DNA of 64,000 bases. Source: UBA4416 sp036676295 (GTDB lineage: Bacteria; Bacteroidota; Bacteroidia; B-17B0; Aurantibacillaceae). Every line of letters begins with the position of its first letter. Within the stretch, counting starts at the first letter, position 1. The notes under the pieces are model-generated. The model had not been told where the DNA came from and did no database searches. It saw nothing but the letters and a program-made list of their open reading frames with translations. Made by a program: the position numbers and the translations under genes. The stretch spans positions 62,001-126,000 of the forward strand of contig JAKFDE010000027.1 in NCBI GenBank assembly GCA_036676295.1, given 5' to 3'. This document shows, piece by piece, positions 42,185 to 50,856 of this stretch.

Positions 42185-42991
42185 ATGAATTTTTTTGAAG
42201 GATTTTTTAAGGCCATAGGCAATTGTTTCAAAGGTTTTAGTTTGATCTTTGAAAAAGGCTTATGGCCTTATTTATTCTATCCTTTAATTTTATGGTTATT
42301 GATGTGGGTTGGTAGCATTTGGCTATTTGCCGGAATTGCTACTCAAATTGCAGAGTATTTAAATGAACAATTAAGTTTTAACGATATTCCTGATTCCGGC
42401 AGCTGGCTTTCTTTTGCCAAACCTTTCTTAACGGGTTATTTTAGTTTTATCATTGCCTGGATCTTAAAGATTTTATTTTGGTTCATATCAAGTACTTTTT
42501 CTAAATACCTGATCTTAATTTTTCTCTCTCCCCTATTCGCTCTGCTTTCAGAATCAACTGAAGAAAAGATCAATGGAAAAAATTACCCTTTTAAATTCAA
42601 ACAATTGATCATAGACATTTTTAGAGGTATTGGCATCAGTCTTAGAAACATGCTATTTGAATATTTGTTCATTGGTCTTTGTTTTGCGATTACCTTGATA
42701 TTTCCTCCATTAGCAATAATTACCGGACCATTACTCTTATTTGTATCCTGGTATTTTGTTGGTTTTACGATGTTGGATTATAATTTTGAACGCCATAAAA
42801 TGTCCATATCAGACAGCGTAAAATTTACCAGAAAAAATAAAGGCTTGGCTTGTGGTATTGGATTGGTATATGCTTTTTTTATGATCTTACCGGCTTTTAT
42901 CGGAATGATGTTTGGCCCTGTATTAGCAGTTGTTGGCGCAACGGTGAGTTTTTTGGAAATTAAAGCGAAAGAAATGCCAACAGTCAAATAA
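42185..42991 (+). CDS. EI24/CysZ-like membrane protein
   Basis: This is a 268-residue protein with several long hydrophobic segments, an opening FFEGFFKAIGNCFKGFSLIFEKGLWPYLFYPLIL and LSPLFALLSESTEEKINGKNYPF. Both features fit the EI24 superfamily, which includes the sulfate channel CysZ. Because it follows a sulfur-amino-acid enzyme after 4 nt, a role in sulfur supply is plausible but unproven. Confidence 0.8.
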   Translation: MNFFEGFFKAIGNCFKGFSLIFEKGLWPYLFYPLILWLLMWVGSIWLFAGIATQIAEYLNEQLSFNDIPDSGSWLSFAKPFLTGYFSFIIAWILKILFWFISSTFSKYLILIFLSPLFALLSESTEEKINGKNYPFKFKQLIIDIFRGIGISLRNMLFEYLFIGLCFAITLIFPPLAIITGPLLLFVSWYFVGFTMLDYNFERHKMSISDSVKFTRKNKGLACGIGLVYAFFMILPAFIGMMFGPVLAVVGATVSFLEIKAKEMPTVK

Positions 42992-43461
42992 TTTTTCACA
43001 TTTCTTTTTGCTTGATCAAAAAAGAAACAGGAAAAATATACAAAGGCATATTTGAGCCAGCTGATGTGAAAGCTCAAGTCAATATCCTTTCGATACTTTT
43101 GCAGCCAAAAGTATCCAAAAGCTTATGATTTTGTGATAGGCAATTAGCGTATTTCACTTTCGTTCCATCCGCTATCGCTGCTAAAACTTGCCCTCCTGCT
43201 CCATGCCACCCTTCGCAAGATTTTACAGCTATTGCTGCACAAAATCATAACACTCCGAATTATATAAAATTTCAATATTAAAGTTTACCACCGTTCCAAT
43301 TCAAGTAAACTTTAATCTTAAAATTTTATTTCATTAGAACCATAGTGGCCATTTAAAATTTAACTTAAAAATCATCCCGATAGCTATCTGGATTGTTACT
43401 TTCTTTTTCAAGAAAGAAAGTAAGTAAGGAGAAAATATTAATTAAATTTGCCAACTACTTT
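42992..43461. other. Repeat-rich 470-bp intergenic region
   Basis: No gene is convincing here. A perfect 10-bp-arm hairpin lies at 43092-43115 (GATACTTTTG, loop CAGC). TTTCTTTTTGCTTGATCAAA at about 43000 and CCCGATAGCTATCTGG (43376-43391, a decayed form of the palindrome at 27508) are known types of Bacteroidota intergenic repeats. Near 43396 another inverted repeat (TTACTTTC...GAAAGTAA) precedes the mqnA promoter. It looks like an accumulation of old repeats. Confidence 0.6.
43443..43450 (+). promoter_or_regulatory. TAnnTTTG -7 promoter element for mqnA
   Basis: TAAATTTG ends 11 nt before the ATG at 43462. It lies inside a longer reading frame that begins at 43393 and rules against that earlier start. 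Confidence 0.6.
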
Positions 43462-44196
43462 ATGTACAAACTCTCCATAGTAAACTATTATAACACCACA
43501 CCTTTTTTGTATGGTTTAAAACATAAGCCTTTAAAAGGAAACCATGTGTTTGAATATGATATACCCAGTGTTTGTGCTCAAAAATTAAAAAACAAACAGG
43601 TTGATATTGGTTTAGTTCCTGTAGCCATTTTACCAAAATTAGAAAATTACCGTATCATTTCTGATTATTGCATTGGAGCTGATGGCATCGTAGATAGCGT
43701 CAAACTTTTCGCAAAAAAACCTTTAGAGGAACTGACACACGTGTTGTTAGATTACCAATCTAGAACATCAGTCACTTTAGTTCAGGTATTGAATAAACAT
43801 TTTTGGAAAAAGGATCTGCAATTTATTCAGGCTACCGAAGGGTTTGAACAAGAAATCGATGGTACTACCGGAGCTGTTATTATTGGCGACAGAACCTTTG
43901 GATTAACCACCGATAATCATCCATACCAATATGATCTATCAGCGGAGTGGAAAAAATACACCGGTTTGCCATTTGTATTTGCTTGCTGGGTAAGCCATTC
44001 GGAAATAGATCCCGATTTTATTACTGAATTTAATGCATCTTTAGCCTTTGGTGTAAACCACATTAAAGAAGCCGTTATTGAAACACCAAACAATACCAAA
44101 GGCTTTAACGCATACGATTATTTGAAAAATAAAATTTCTTATACATTGGATGATGATAAGAAAAAAGCCCTGAAAAAATTCCTAGAATTGTTATAA
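43462..44196 (+). CDS. mqnA: Chorismate dehydratase, menaquinone biosynthesis (MqnA)
   Basis: MqnA removes water from chorismate to make 3-enolpyruvylbenzoate, the first step of the futalosine route to menaquinone. The 244-residue protein opens YKLSIVNYYNTTPFLYGLKH, a family signature, with DIPSVCAQKLKNKQVDIGLVPVAILPK, LDYQSRTSVTLVQVL, TGAVIIGDRTF and YDLSAEWKKYTGLPFVFACWVS. The start at 43462 follows a promoter element and gives the usual length. Confidence 0.9.
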   Translation: MYKLSIVNYYNTTPFLYGLKHKPLKGNHVFEYDIPSVCAQKLKNKQVDIGLVPVAILPKLENYRIISDYCIGADGIVDSVKLFAKKPLEELTHVLLDYQSRTSVTLVQVLNKHFWKKDLQFIQATEGFEQEIDGTTGAVIIGDRTFGLTTDNHPYQYDLSAEWKKYTGLPFVFACWVSHSEIDPDFITEFNASLAFGVNHIKEAVIETPNNTKGFNAYDYLKNKISYTLDDDKKKALKKFLELL

Positions 44197-44273
44197 TTAC
44201 TGTAAGAATTCCTTCTCCTTTTTGACTTTCGTTTTAGTTAAAAATACCTATATTTAAAGGTTATTATCCCACT

Positions 44274-47200
44274 ATGAAGAAACTTAGCTTACTCCTAATT
44301 TTGTGCATTATTTCTATTTCTGAAATTAAATCACAAACAGAATATATTGACTACCGTTCACAAACCAATCAACTGTATTGGAAAAACCGTAAACCCTTTG
44401 CCGACTACTGGCAACAAGATGTTCATTACAACATTAAAGCGGTATTAAACGACAGCACCGATATCATTACCGGACATGAAGAATTAACCTATTGGAACAA
44501 TTCCCCTAAAGATTTATACTTTGTGTATTTTCATTTATACAACAATGCGCAAACCAAGGATTCTTATTTAGCGGATCTTTACAAGAATAATAATTACCAC
44601 CTCAAGTTTAACAAATACCGTAAAGATGGCCTGGGCACCGAAGTAGAAAAAATAAAAGTTGGTAATACCGAATTAAAAACAGAGTTAGACAATACAGTCA
44701 TTAAAGTTTATTTAGAACGTCCTTTAAAAAGTGGTGAATCAGTAACCTTTGATATTGATTTTAAAACCTATTATGCTAAAGAGGTTATTCGTAACCGTAT
44801 GAAACTGTTTAATGCTTTTGGCTACAAACATTATGACGTCACGCATTGGTATCCGCGTATTTCGGTATATGATAGAAAATTAGGCTGGGATACGGATCAA
44901 CACATGGATCATGAATTTTATGGTGACTTTGGTTCTTTTCATGTAGAATTTACTTTACCAAATAATTATGTATTAGATGCAACCGGTATTTTACAAAACG
45001 AAAAAGAAGTTTTACCGGATACACTTCGCCAAAAATTAGACATCGCTAACTTTGCTAAAAAGCCCTGGAACTCAGCACCAAGTGTTATCATTAAAAGAGA
45101 TGGCACCACTAAAACATGGAAATTCTCTGCTCTCAATGTGCATGATTTTGCTTTAACCGCTGATCCTACTTACCGTATTGGTGAATCGATGTGGCAAGGC
45201 ATAAAATGTGTGGCCTTGGTACAAGAGCCTCACGCAGCCGGTTGGCAAACCTGCACGCAATACATTGCCAAGGTTTTGGATGTAAACAGTTACAACATCG
45301 GACCTTACCATTATCCTAAAATGATCTGTGCCGATGCACAGGATGGTGTGGAATATCCGATGTTAACGTTAGATGGCGGTTACGACCCTAACTACAGAGA
45401 CCTATTAGTACATGAAATAACACACAACTGGTTTTTTGGAATGGTAGGGAATAACGAAACTTACCGTGCCTTTTTAGATGAAGGATTTACACAATTTTAT
45501 ACTGCTGATACTTACCAGTTTATTGATGGTCCTAATAAAATTGAACAGCGATCGAAAAGTAAATACGTACGTCGTTTTACCGAACAAAACAGAATTTTAG
45601 ATGATCAGATCTATAACGGTTATATGGCGGCTGTTACAACGCGTGGCGAAGAAGTGACATTGAACACGCATAGCGATGATTATAATGGTGGCATTCGTCA
45701 TGGTGGTGGTTATAGCGCTGTGTATACTAAAACAGCAGCAATGTTGAAAAATTTAGAATATGTCTTAGGACGTTCGTTATTTGATAAATGTATGCAGCAT
45801 TATTTTAACCAATGGAAATTTGCTCACCCTTATCCAGAAGATTTTAGAAATTCCATCATTCAATATTCCGGGGTTGATCTGAATTGGTTCTTTGACCAAT
45901 GGTTGGAAACCACTAAAAAAATTGATTATAAAATTGGACGCGTTAAAAAGGGAAAACAAAAAGGTGAATACCTGATCAAATTTAAACGCAAAGGCGATAT
46001 GCAAATGCCTATTGACTTTACAGTACTTGACAAAAATGATTCAGCTTACCATTACCATATTCCAAATACCTGGTTTGAAAAACCTGTGAAAGCCAATGTA
46101 TTACCACGCTGGATCGGTTGGGGAAAGGTTAAACCAACATACTTAGCCAAAGTGCAAATTAGCGGTAAACTAAAGAACGTTATCATAGATCCTTCTCGTC
46201 GATTAGCCGATGTGGATATGATGAACAACGTGAAACACCACAGGGTAAATATGAATTTTGATTCCAAAGTATACAATCCTATGGATTGGAAACATTATGA
46301 ACTGAAGGCCAGGCCAAGTTTATGGTACAATGGTTATGATGGCGTTAAAATTGGAGCGCATTTGAATGGTGGTTATATGAATACTAAGCATGTATTTGAT
46401 ATAACAGCATGGTTTAGCAGTGGTTTGGGGCAAGCCTATTTAGATAGTACCCAACGGTTTAATGATTACAATACCTTTTCATTTATTTTAAACTATAAAA
46501 CATCTACCGCTAAATTTATTAAGAAATCAAATGTGTATGCCACACTTAAATCTTTAGATGGTTTAGAAAGTGCCTTAGTTGGCTTCGAAAAGAAAAGTAA
46601 TAACGACAAAAACAGAGTATACATCCAGTTCAAAGCCATGGTAAGAGATCTTCCAAGAGACTTAGTTTACCTGATCAATCAAAGCGAATGGCAAATTCAA
46701 AAACTGAATAGTTATATGAATGTAGGTATTGATCATAATTATGCATATAACAGAGGAAGCGGTACCATGAACCTGAATGCCAGAGCTAATGCCTTTACTC
46801 AGGATTATGATTTCTCTTCATTACAATACACCGCCATTAATAAAAATGACTTGGGTAAGATCAATATCAACACCCGTGTATTTGCTCAATTAGGCTTTGG
46901 AACTAAATTCGCCAGCGAGTCGATGTTATTTGCTGCGGGTGCAAATCCTGAAGAGTTAATGGAAAATAAATATACCCGTTCTATGGGATTCATTCCACCA
47001 AGTTGGGGTAAGTATGGTGAAGAAACCAATCACTTTACATCAGGTGGCGGATTAAACTTAAGAGGTTACTCCGGTTATGTATTAGCTGCTACTGATGCTA
47101 ATGGTTTAATTGCTTATAATTATAAAGGAACAACAGGAGCTTCGGCAAGTGCCGAAATTGAGTTTGGAGAATTATTCAGTTTTATGAATATTAAAAAACT

Positions 47201-47468
47201 AAACAATACCATTAAATTAAATCCATATATTTTTGGGGATGCAGGAACTATCAACATCAACACTCCAAACAATGCTACTGTAATGTCTGACCTAATTGCA
47301 GACGCAGGTGTTGGTATGGCATTGAGTATTCAAAAATGGGGGCCGTTATACGGGTTGAAACCACTGACCATTCGTTTTGATATGCCGTTATTTATTAACC
47401 GTTTACCTTTTGCCGAAAAAGATTATGTTCAGGTACGATGGATGATCGGCATCAACAGAGCATTTTAA
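44274..47468 (+). CDS. M1-family metallopeptidase with a C-terminal Omp85-like barrel
   Basis: This 1064-residue protein has a signal peptide (about 1-20, ending EIKS), a beta-sandwich N-domain and an M1 gluzincin domain. Its zinc motif is H380-E-I-T-H384 with the third ligand E403 in FLDEGFTQFY. The last 400 residues are beta-rich and contain GGGLNLRGYSGY with R930-G-Y932, resembling the L6 loop motif of Omp85 barrels, and end in a terminal Phe typical of outer-membrane barrels. It therefore probably holds a surface or periplasmic peptidase on a barrel. It starts a tight operon with the next two genes (3 and 6 nt gaps). Confidence 0.85.
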   Translation: MKKLSLLLILCIISISEIKSQTEYIDYRSQTNQLYWKNRKPFADYWQQDVHYNIKAVLNDSTDIITGHEELTYWNNSPKDLYFVYFHLYNNAQTKDSYLADLYKNNNYHLKFNKYRKDGLGTEVEKIKVGNTELKTELDNTVIKVYLERPLKSGESVTFDIDFKTYYAKEVIRNRMKLFNAFGYKHYDVTHWYPRISVYDRKLGWDTDQHMDHEFYGDFGSFHVEFTLPNNYVLDATGILQNEKEVLPDTLRQKLDIANFAKKPWNSAPSVIIKRDGTTKTWKFSALNVHDFALTADPTYRIGESMWQGIKCVALVQEPHAAGWQTCTQYIAKVLDVNSYNIGPYHYPKMICADAQDGVEYPMLTLDGGYDPNYRDLLVHEITHNWFFGMVGNNETYRAFLDEGFTQFYTADTYQFIDGPNKIEQRSKSKYVRRFTEQNRILDDQIYNGYMAAVTTRGEEVTLNTHSDDYNGGIRHGGGYSAVYTKTAAMLKNLEYVLGRSLFDKCMQHYFNQWKFAHPYPEDFRNSIIQYSGVDLNWFFDQWLETTKKIDYKIGRVKKGKQKGEYLIKFKRKGDMQMPIDFTVLDKNDSAYHYHIPNTWFEKPVKANVLPRWIGWGKVKPTYLAKVQISGKLKNVIIDPSRRLADVDMMNNVKHHRVNMNFDSKVYNPMDWKHYELKARPSLWYNGYDGVKIGAHLNGGYMNTKHVFDITAWFSSGLGQAYLDSTQRFNDYNTFSFILNYKTSTAKFIKKSNVYATLKSLDGLESALVGFEKKSNNDKNRVYIQFKAMVRDLPRDLVYLINQSEWQIQKLNSYMNVGIDHNYAYNRGSGTMNLNARANAFTQDYDFSSLQYTAINKNDLGKININTRVFAQLGFGTKFASESMLFAAGANPEELMENKYTRSMGFIPPSWGKYGEETNHFTSGGGLNLRGYSGYVLAATDANGLIAYNYKGTTGASASAEIEFGELFSFMNIKKLNNTIKLNPYIFGDAGTININTPNNATVMSDLIADAGVGMALSIQKWGPLYGLKPLTIRFDMPLFINRLPFAEKDYVQVRWMIGINRAF

Positions 47469-47471
47469 TTC

Positions 47472-49367
47472 ATGATCTCTTACAAACCGCAATTAGTAAA
47501 TATTTTAAAACAACTGGCATTGGTCTTTGTGATCTATGCTGTATGTCGCTTATTGTTTTTTGCTTTCAATAAATTTTATTTTCAGGAATTAACTGTTTGG
47601 GAATTATGTGCTTTGATGTTTTACGGTTTACGGTTTGATGCGTTTAGTATTGCTGCATTAAATTCTCTTTACATTTTATTATGCGCATTGCCATTTAAAT
47701 TTTATTACTCTAAGCCCTATCAAAAAACTACTTCCATAATTTTCATTGTTACTAATGGTATTGGCATCTTACTAAATTGTATTGACTTTGCTTACTTTCC
47801 GTTCAATCAAAAAAGAACTTCGTTTGATGCGGTTAACTTAGTATTTGGCGGGCAATCAGAATTCATAAAACTCTTACCACATTTTTTTACACAGTATTGG
47901 TATGTGATCATTGCGTTTGTACTATTTATGTATTGTTTAATAAAGTTTCATTATAAATTAAAACAATCACAACAACTTATCGCTATTGATTTTAGTTTTC
48001 CTAAACTCTTGTCACAATTTTTATTATTCTGCATAACTGCAGGCATTACTATTATTGGCATCAGAGGTGGTTTACAACGGATCCCCATCGTCTTATTAGA
48101 TGCCGCTAATTATACTAAACCAAATTACATTTCCATTTTAATCAACACCCCTTTTTCTATTTTAAAATCGGCCGATCTAACAGAATTAAAACCACTTGCT
48201 ATTTTATCTGAAGCTGAACAAAAACAGTATTACTCCCCTATTCATCCGGCTGATACCGGAACTTTTAAGGCAACCAACGTTTGTGTGATCATTTTAGAAA
48301 GCTTTTCTAAAGAATTTACCGGCATCAGTAACCGTAAAAGTTATACGCCTTTTTTAGATAGTTTAATGTCTCAATCTGTTGTATATACTAATGCCATTGC
48401 TAATGCCAAAACGTCTATTAATGGTATTCCCGCTATTGTAGCATCTATGCCCTGCTTTTTAGAAAATCATTATTTGAATTCGATGTATAGCAACAATCGT
48501 TTACAAACTCTTCCAAATATTTTAAAAGAAAAAGGTTATTCGTCTACCTTTTATCACGGTGGCACCAATGGCACCATGAACTTTAATGCCTTTGCACCAT
48601 TAGCAGGTTACGACAACTACTACGGCAGATCGGAATATAATAACGATGAAGATTATGACGGACAATGGGGCATTTGGGATGAACCTTTTTTAGTGAAAAC
48701 AAGTCAGAATATGTCAACTTTAAAAGAACCTTTTTTTACTTCTATTTTCACCTTAAGTTCTCATAACCCTTATAAAGTACCTGAAAAATATCATGGTAAA
48801 TTTTCAAAAGGAACTCTGGAAATTCACGAATCTGTTGGTTATGCAGATTATGCCTTGAAACAATTTTTTAATGAAGCTAAGAAACAAGCCTGGTTTAACA
48901 ATACGTTATTTGTGATCACAGCGGATCATACCGCTGAATCAGCTGATCCTTTCTACTCTAATTTAATTGGACAATACAACTTTCCTATGATACTTTATAA
49001 AAATGGCATCACGGCTAAACAAGAAGCCAGAACGGTTCAGCAAATTGATATCATGCCTACGATCTTAGATTATTTAAACTACGACCAACCTTATTACTCT
49101 TTTGGAAAAAGTATGTTAGTCGACAGCAAACAACCGGCTATTTATTATAACAGTCCTGTTTTTTATTGTGTTCAGGACAGTCTGTTTTACATCATCAATA
49201 ACAATCATTTTGTAGAAGCATACAACTATAAAAAAGATAGTTTATTAACGCAAAATATTTTACCATCACTACAAACAAAAGAATTACAAAACTTTTGCAA
49301 TGCCTACATTCAAACTTATACGAATGATGTCATTAATAATAAAACCTATTACGATAACAAAAAATAA
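47472..49367 (+). CDS. LTA synthase-type phosphotransferase / sulfatase family membrane protein
   Basis: This 631-residue protein has five N-terminal membrane helices and a large C-terminal extracytoplasmic alkaline-phosphatase-type domain from about residue 260. Metal and nucleophile motifs are visible: VIILESFSKEF, NAIANAKTSINGIPAIVASMPC (likely Thr nucleophile), YHGGTNGTMNFNAF, SSHNPYKVPEKYHG and ITADHTAESADP. In Gram-negative bacteria such proteins add phosphoglycerol or phosphoethanolamine to envelope glycans or lipids; substrate unknown here. Confidence 0.88.
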   Translation: MISYKPQLVNILKQLALVFVIYAVCRLLFFAFNKFYFQELTVWELCALMFYGLRFDAFSIAALNSLYILLCALPFKFYYSKPYQKTTSIIFIVTNGIGILLNCIDFAYFPFNQKRTSFDAVNLVFGGQSEFIKLLPHFFTQYWYVIIAFVLFMYCLIKFHYKLKQSQQLIAIDFSFPKLLSQFLLFCITAGITIIGIRGGLQRIPIVLLDAANYTKPNYISILINTPFSILKSADLTELKPLAILSEAEQKQYYSPIHPADTGTFKATNVCVIILESFSKEFTGISNRKSYTPFLDSLMSQSVVYTNAIANAKTSINGIPAIVASMPCFLENHYLNSMYSNNRLQTLPNILKEKGYSSTFYHGGTNGTMNFNAFAPLAGYDNYYGRSEYNNDEDYDGQWGIWDEPFLVKTSQNMSTLKEPFFTSIFTLSSHNPYKVPEKYHGKFSKGTLEIHESVGYADYALKQFFNEAKKQAWFNNTLFVITADHTAESADPFYSNLIGQYNFPMILYKNGITAKQEARTVQQIDIMPTILDYLNYDQPYYSFGKSMLVDSKQPAIYYNSPVFYCVQDSLFYIINNNHFVEAYNYKKDSLLTQNILPSLQTKELQNFCNAYIQTYTNDVINNKTYYDNKK

Positions 49368-49373
49368 AATTGA

Positions 49374-50846
49374 ATGGAACATTACGATTTAATAGTTATT
49401 GGTGGCGGTCCTAGCGGTTATGCAGGAGCCATGCGTGCTTTAGACTTTAAGAAGAAAGTATTATTGGTAGAAAAAAAACGCATTGGCGGAGCAGGAATTT
49501 ATGACGGGGTATTAACTTCTAAAACATTATGGGAATTATCTCAAAAAGTTTCTTCCATTAGAGAAATGATCCCCGATTACAAAATAGGATTTGAGGAGAT
49601 CGGCAAAGTATTAAAAGAATCGGTGTTTGAAAGAAAAACACAAATGACGGTTCACTTGCAATTATTACAACATCAGAGCAATCTATTTCATTACGATAAA
49701 GGAACGGCATCCTTTATAGATAAAAACACTATTTTAATTACCAAAGAAGACGGCACATCAAAAACAGTGAGCGCTGACAATATTTTAATTGCCACCGGTA
49801 GTCGCCCACGTCATTTACCAAACTTAGCCATTGATGAAAAGATCATCATGACAAGTGATGGCATCAAAAATTTAACGGAGATGCCTAAAAGCCTCGTTGT
49901 ACTTGGTGCAGGGGTTATTGGTTGTGAATTTGCGACGATCTTTTCAAACTTTGGGCAAACAAAAGTGTATTTGATCGATAAAGCCGATCGCATTTTACCA
50001 TTTGAAGACGAGGATGTTGCTCAGGTGGTAAGTGATAGTTTGGAAAAACAAGGTGCAACGATCCATCATGGCGCTTCCTTAAAACGTATGGAAGAAAAGA
50101 ATGGTAAAGTTGAATATGAATTGGAATACAGAGATGGTAAAACTGAAATCATCACTGTTGACATTGCCCTGGTATCCGTAGGCCGTATACCTAATGTTGA
50201 ACATATTGGATTAGAAACGGTTGGTGTAAAATTGAACGAACGCGGTAGTGTTTGGGATGATGATACACAAACCAACATCAGTAATATTTATGTAGCCGGT
50301 GATGCGACTACTGAAATTGCTTTGGTGAATGTAGGAGAACGTGAAGCACGACACGCTGTAGTGAGAATGTTCGGGCCAACGATCAAACCCTTGTCGTATC
50401 AAAACATTTCTACCATTATGTTCTTAAATCCTGAAGTAGCCAGTGTTGGTATGAGTGAGCAGGATCTGAATAAAAAAGGCATTGCACATAAAGTGGTAAA
50501 ATTAGATTATAGTACCAACGCCCGTGCTATTGCCATGCGCAAGACCAAAGGCTTCTTTAAAATTATTGTGACCAACGATAGTGGGATGCGTATTTTAGGA
50601 ATGCGTGCCGTTGGCGAACATGCCAGTTCTGCGATACAAGCAGTAGCTTATTTAATTTCAACCAATCAGGGCATTAAAGAATTAGCAGATATGATGCACC
50701 CTCACCCAAGTATCATTGAAGGTGTTCAGGAATGCTTGCGTATGTTATTAGGTAAATCCATTTACAAACCATCAGTATTTAAAGATAAACTGAAATGCTA
50801 TGTGTGTGAAAATGGAACCTGTACGCCGGTTGAATCGTTGATGTGA
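49374..50846 (+). CDS. NAD(P)/FAD-dependent oxidoreductase, lipoamide-dehydrogenase-like, lacking redox cysteines
   Basis: This is a 490-residue two-dinucleotide-binding flavoprotein. The FAD site is LIVIGGGPSGYAGA (7-19), the NAD(P) site LVVLGAGVIGCEFA, and the second FAD site NIYVAGDAT. The dimer-interface His-Glu dyad HPHPSIIEGVQE is kept. But the active disulfide motif GGTCxNxGCxPSK is replaced by GGAGIYDGVLTSK: G41 and V46 stand where the two Cys belong. A C-terminal CYVCENGTC adds three Cys not usual for the family. It cannot act as a normal disulfide reductase; a transhydrogenase-like or diaphorase activity is more likely. Confidence 0.85.
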   Translation: MEHYDLIVIGGGPSGYAGAMRALDFKKKVLLVEKKRIGGAGIYDGVLTSKTLWELSQKVSSIREMIPDYKIGFEEIGKVLKESVFERKTQMTVHLQLLQHQSNLFHYDKGTASFIDKNTILITKEDGTSKTVSADNILIATGSRPRHLPNLAIDEKIIMTSDGIKNLTEMPKSLVVLGAGVIGCEFATIFSNFGQTKVYLIDKADRILPFEDEDVAQVVSDSLEKQGATIHHGASLKRMEEKNGKVEYELEYRDGKTEIITVDIALVSVGRIPNVEHIGLETVGVKLNERGSVWDDDTQTNISNIYVAGDATTEIALVNVGEREARHAVVRMFGPTIKPLSYQNISTIMFLNPEVASVGMSEQDLNKKGIAHKVVKLDYSTNARAIAMRKTKGFFKIIVTNDSGMRILGMRAVGEHASSAIQAVAYLISTNQGIKELADMMHPHPSIIEGVQECLRMLLGKSIYKPSVFKDKLKCYVCENGTCTPVESLM

Positions 50847-50856
50847 TCGAAAATGG

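Noticed and set aside
43393..43461. Earlier start for mqnA
   Set aside because: The extension covers repeat sequence and a TAAATTTG promoter element, and the family begins at 43462.
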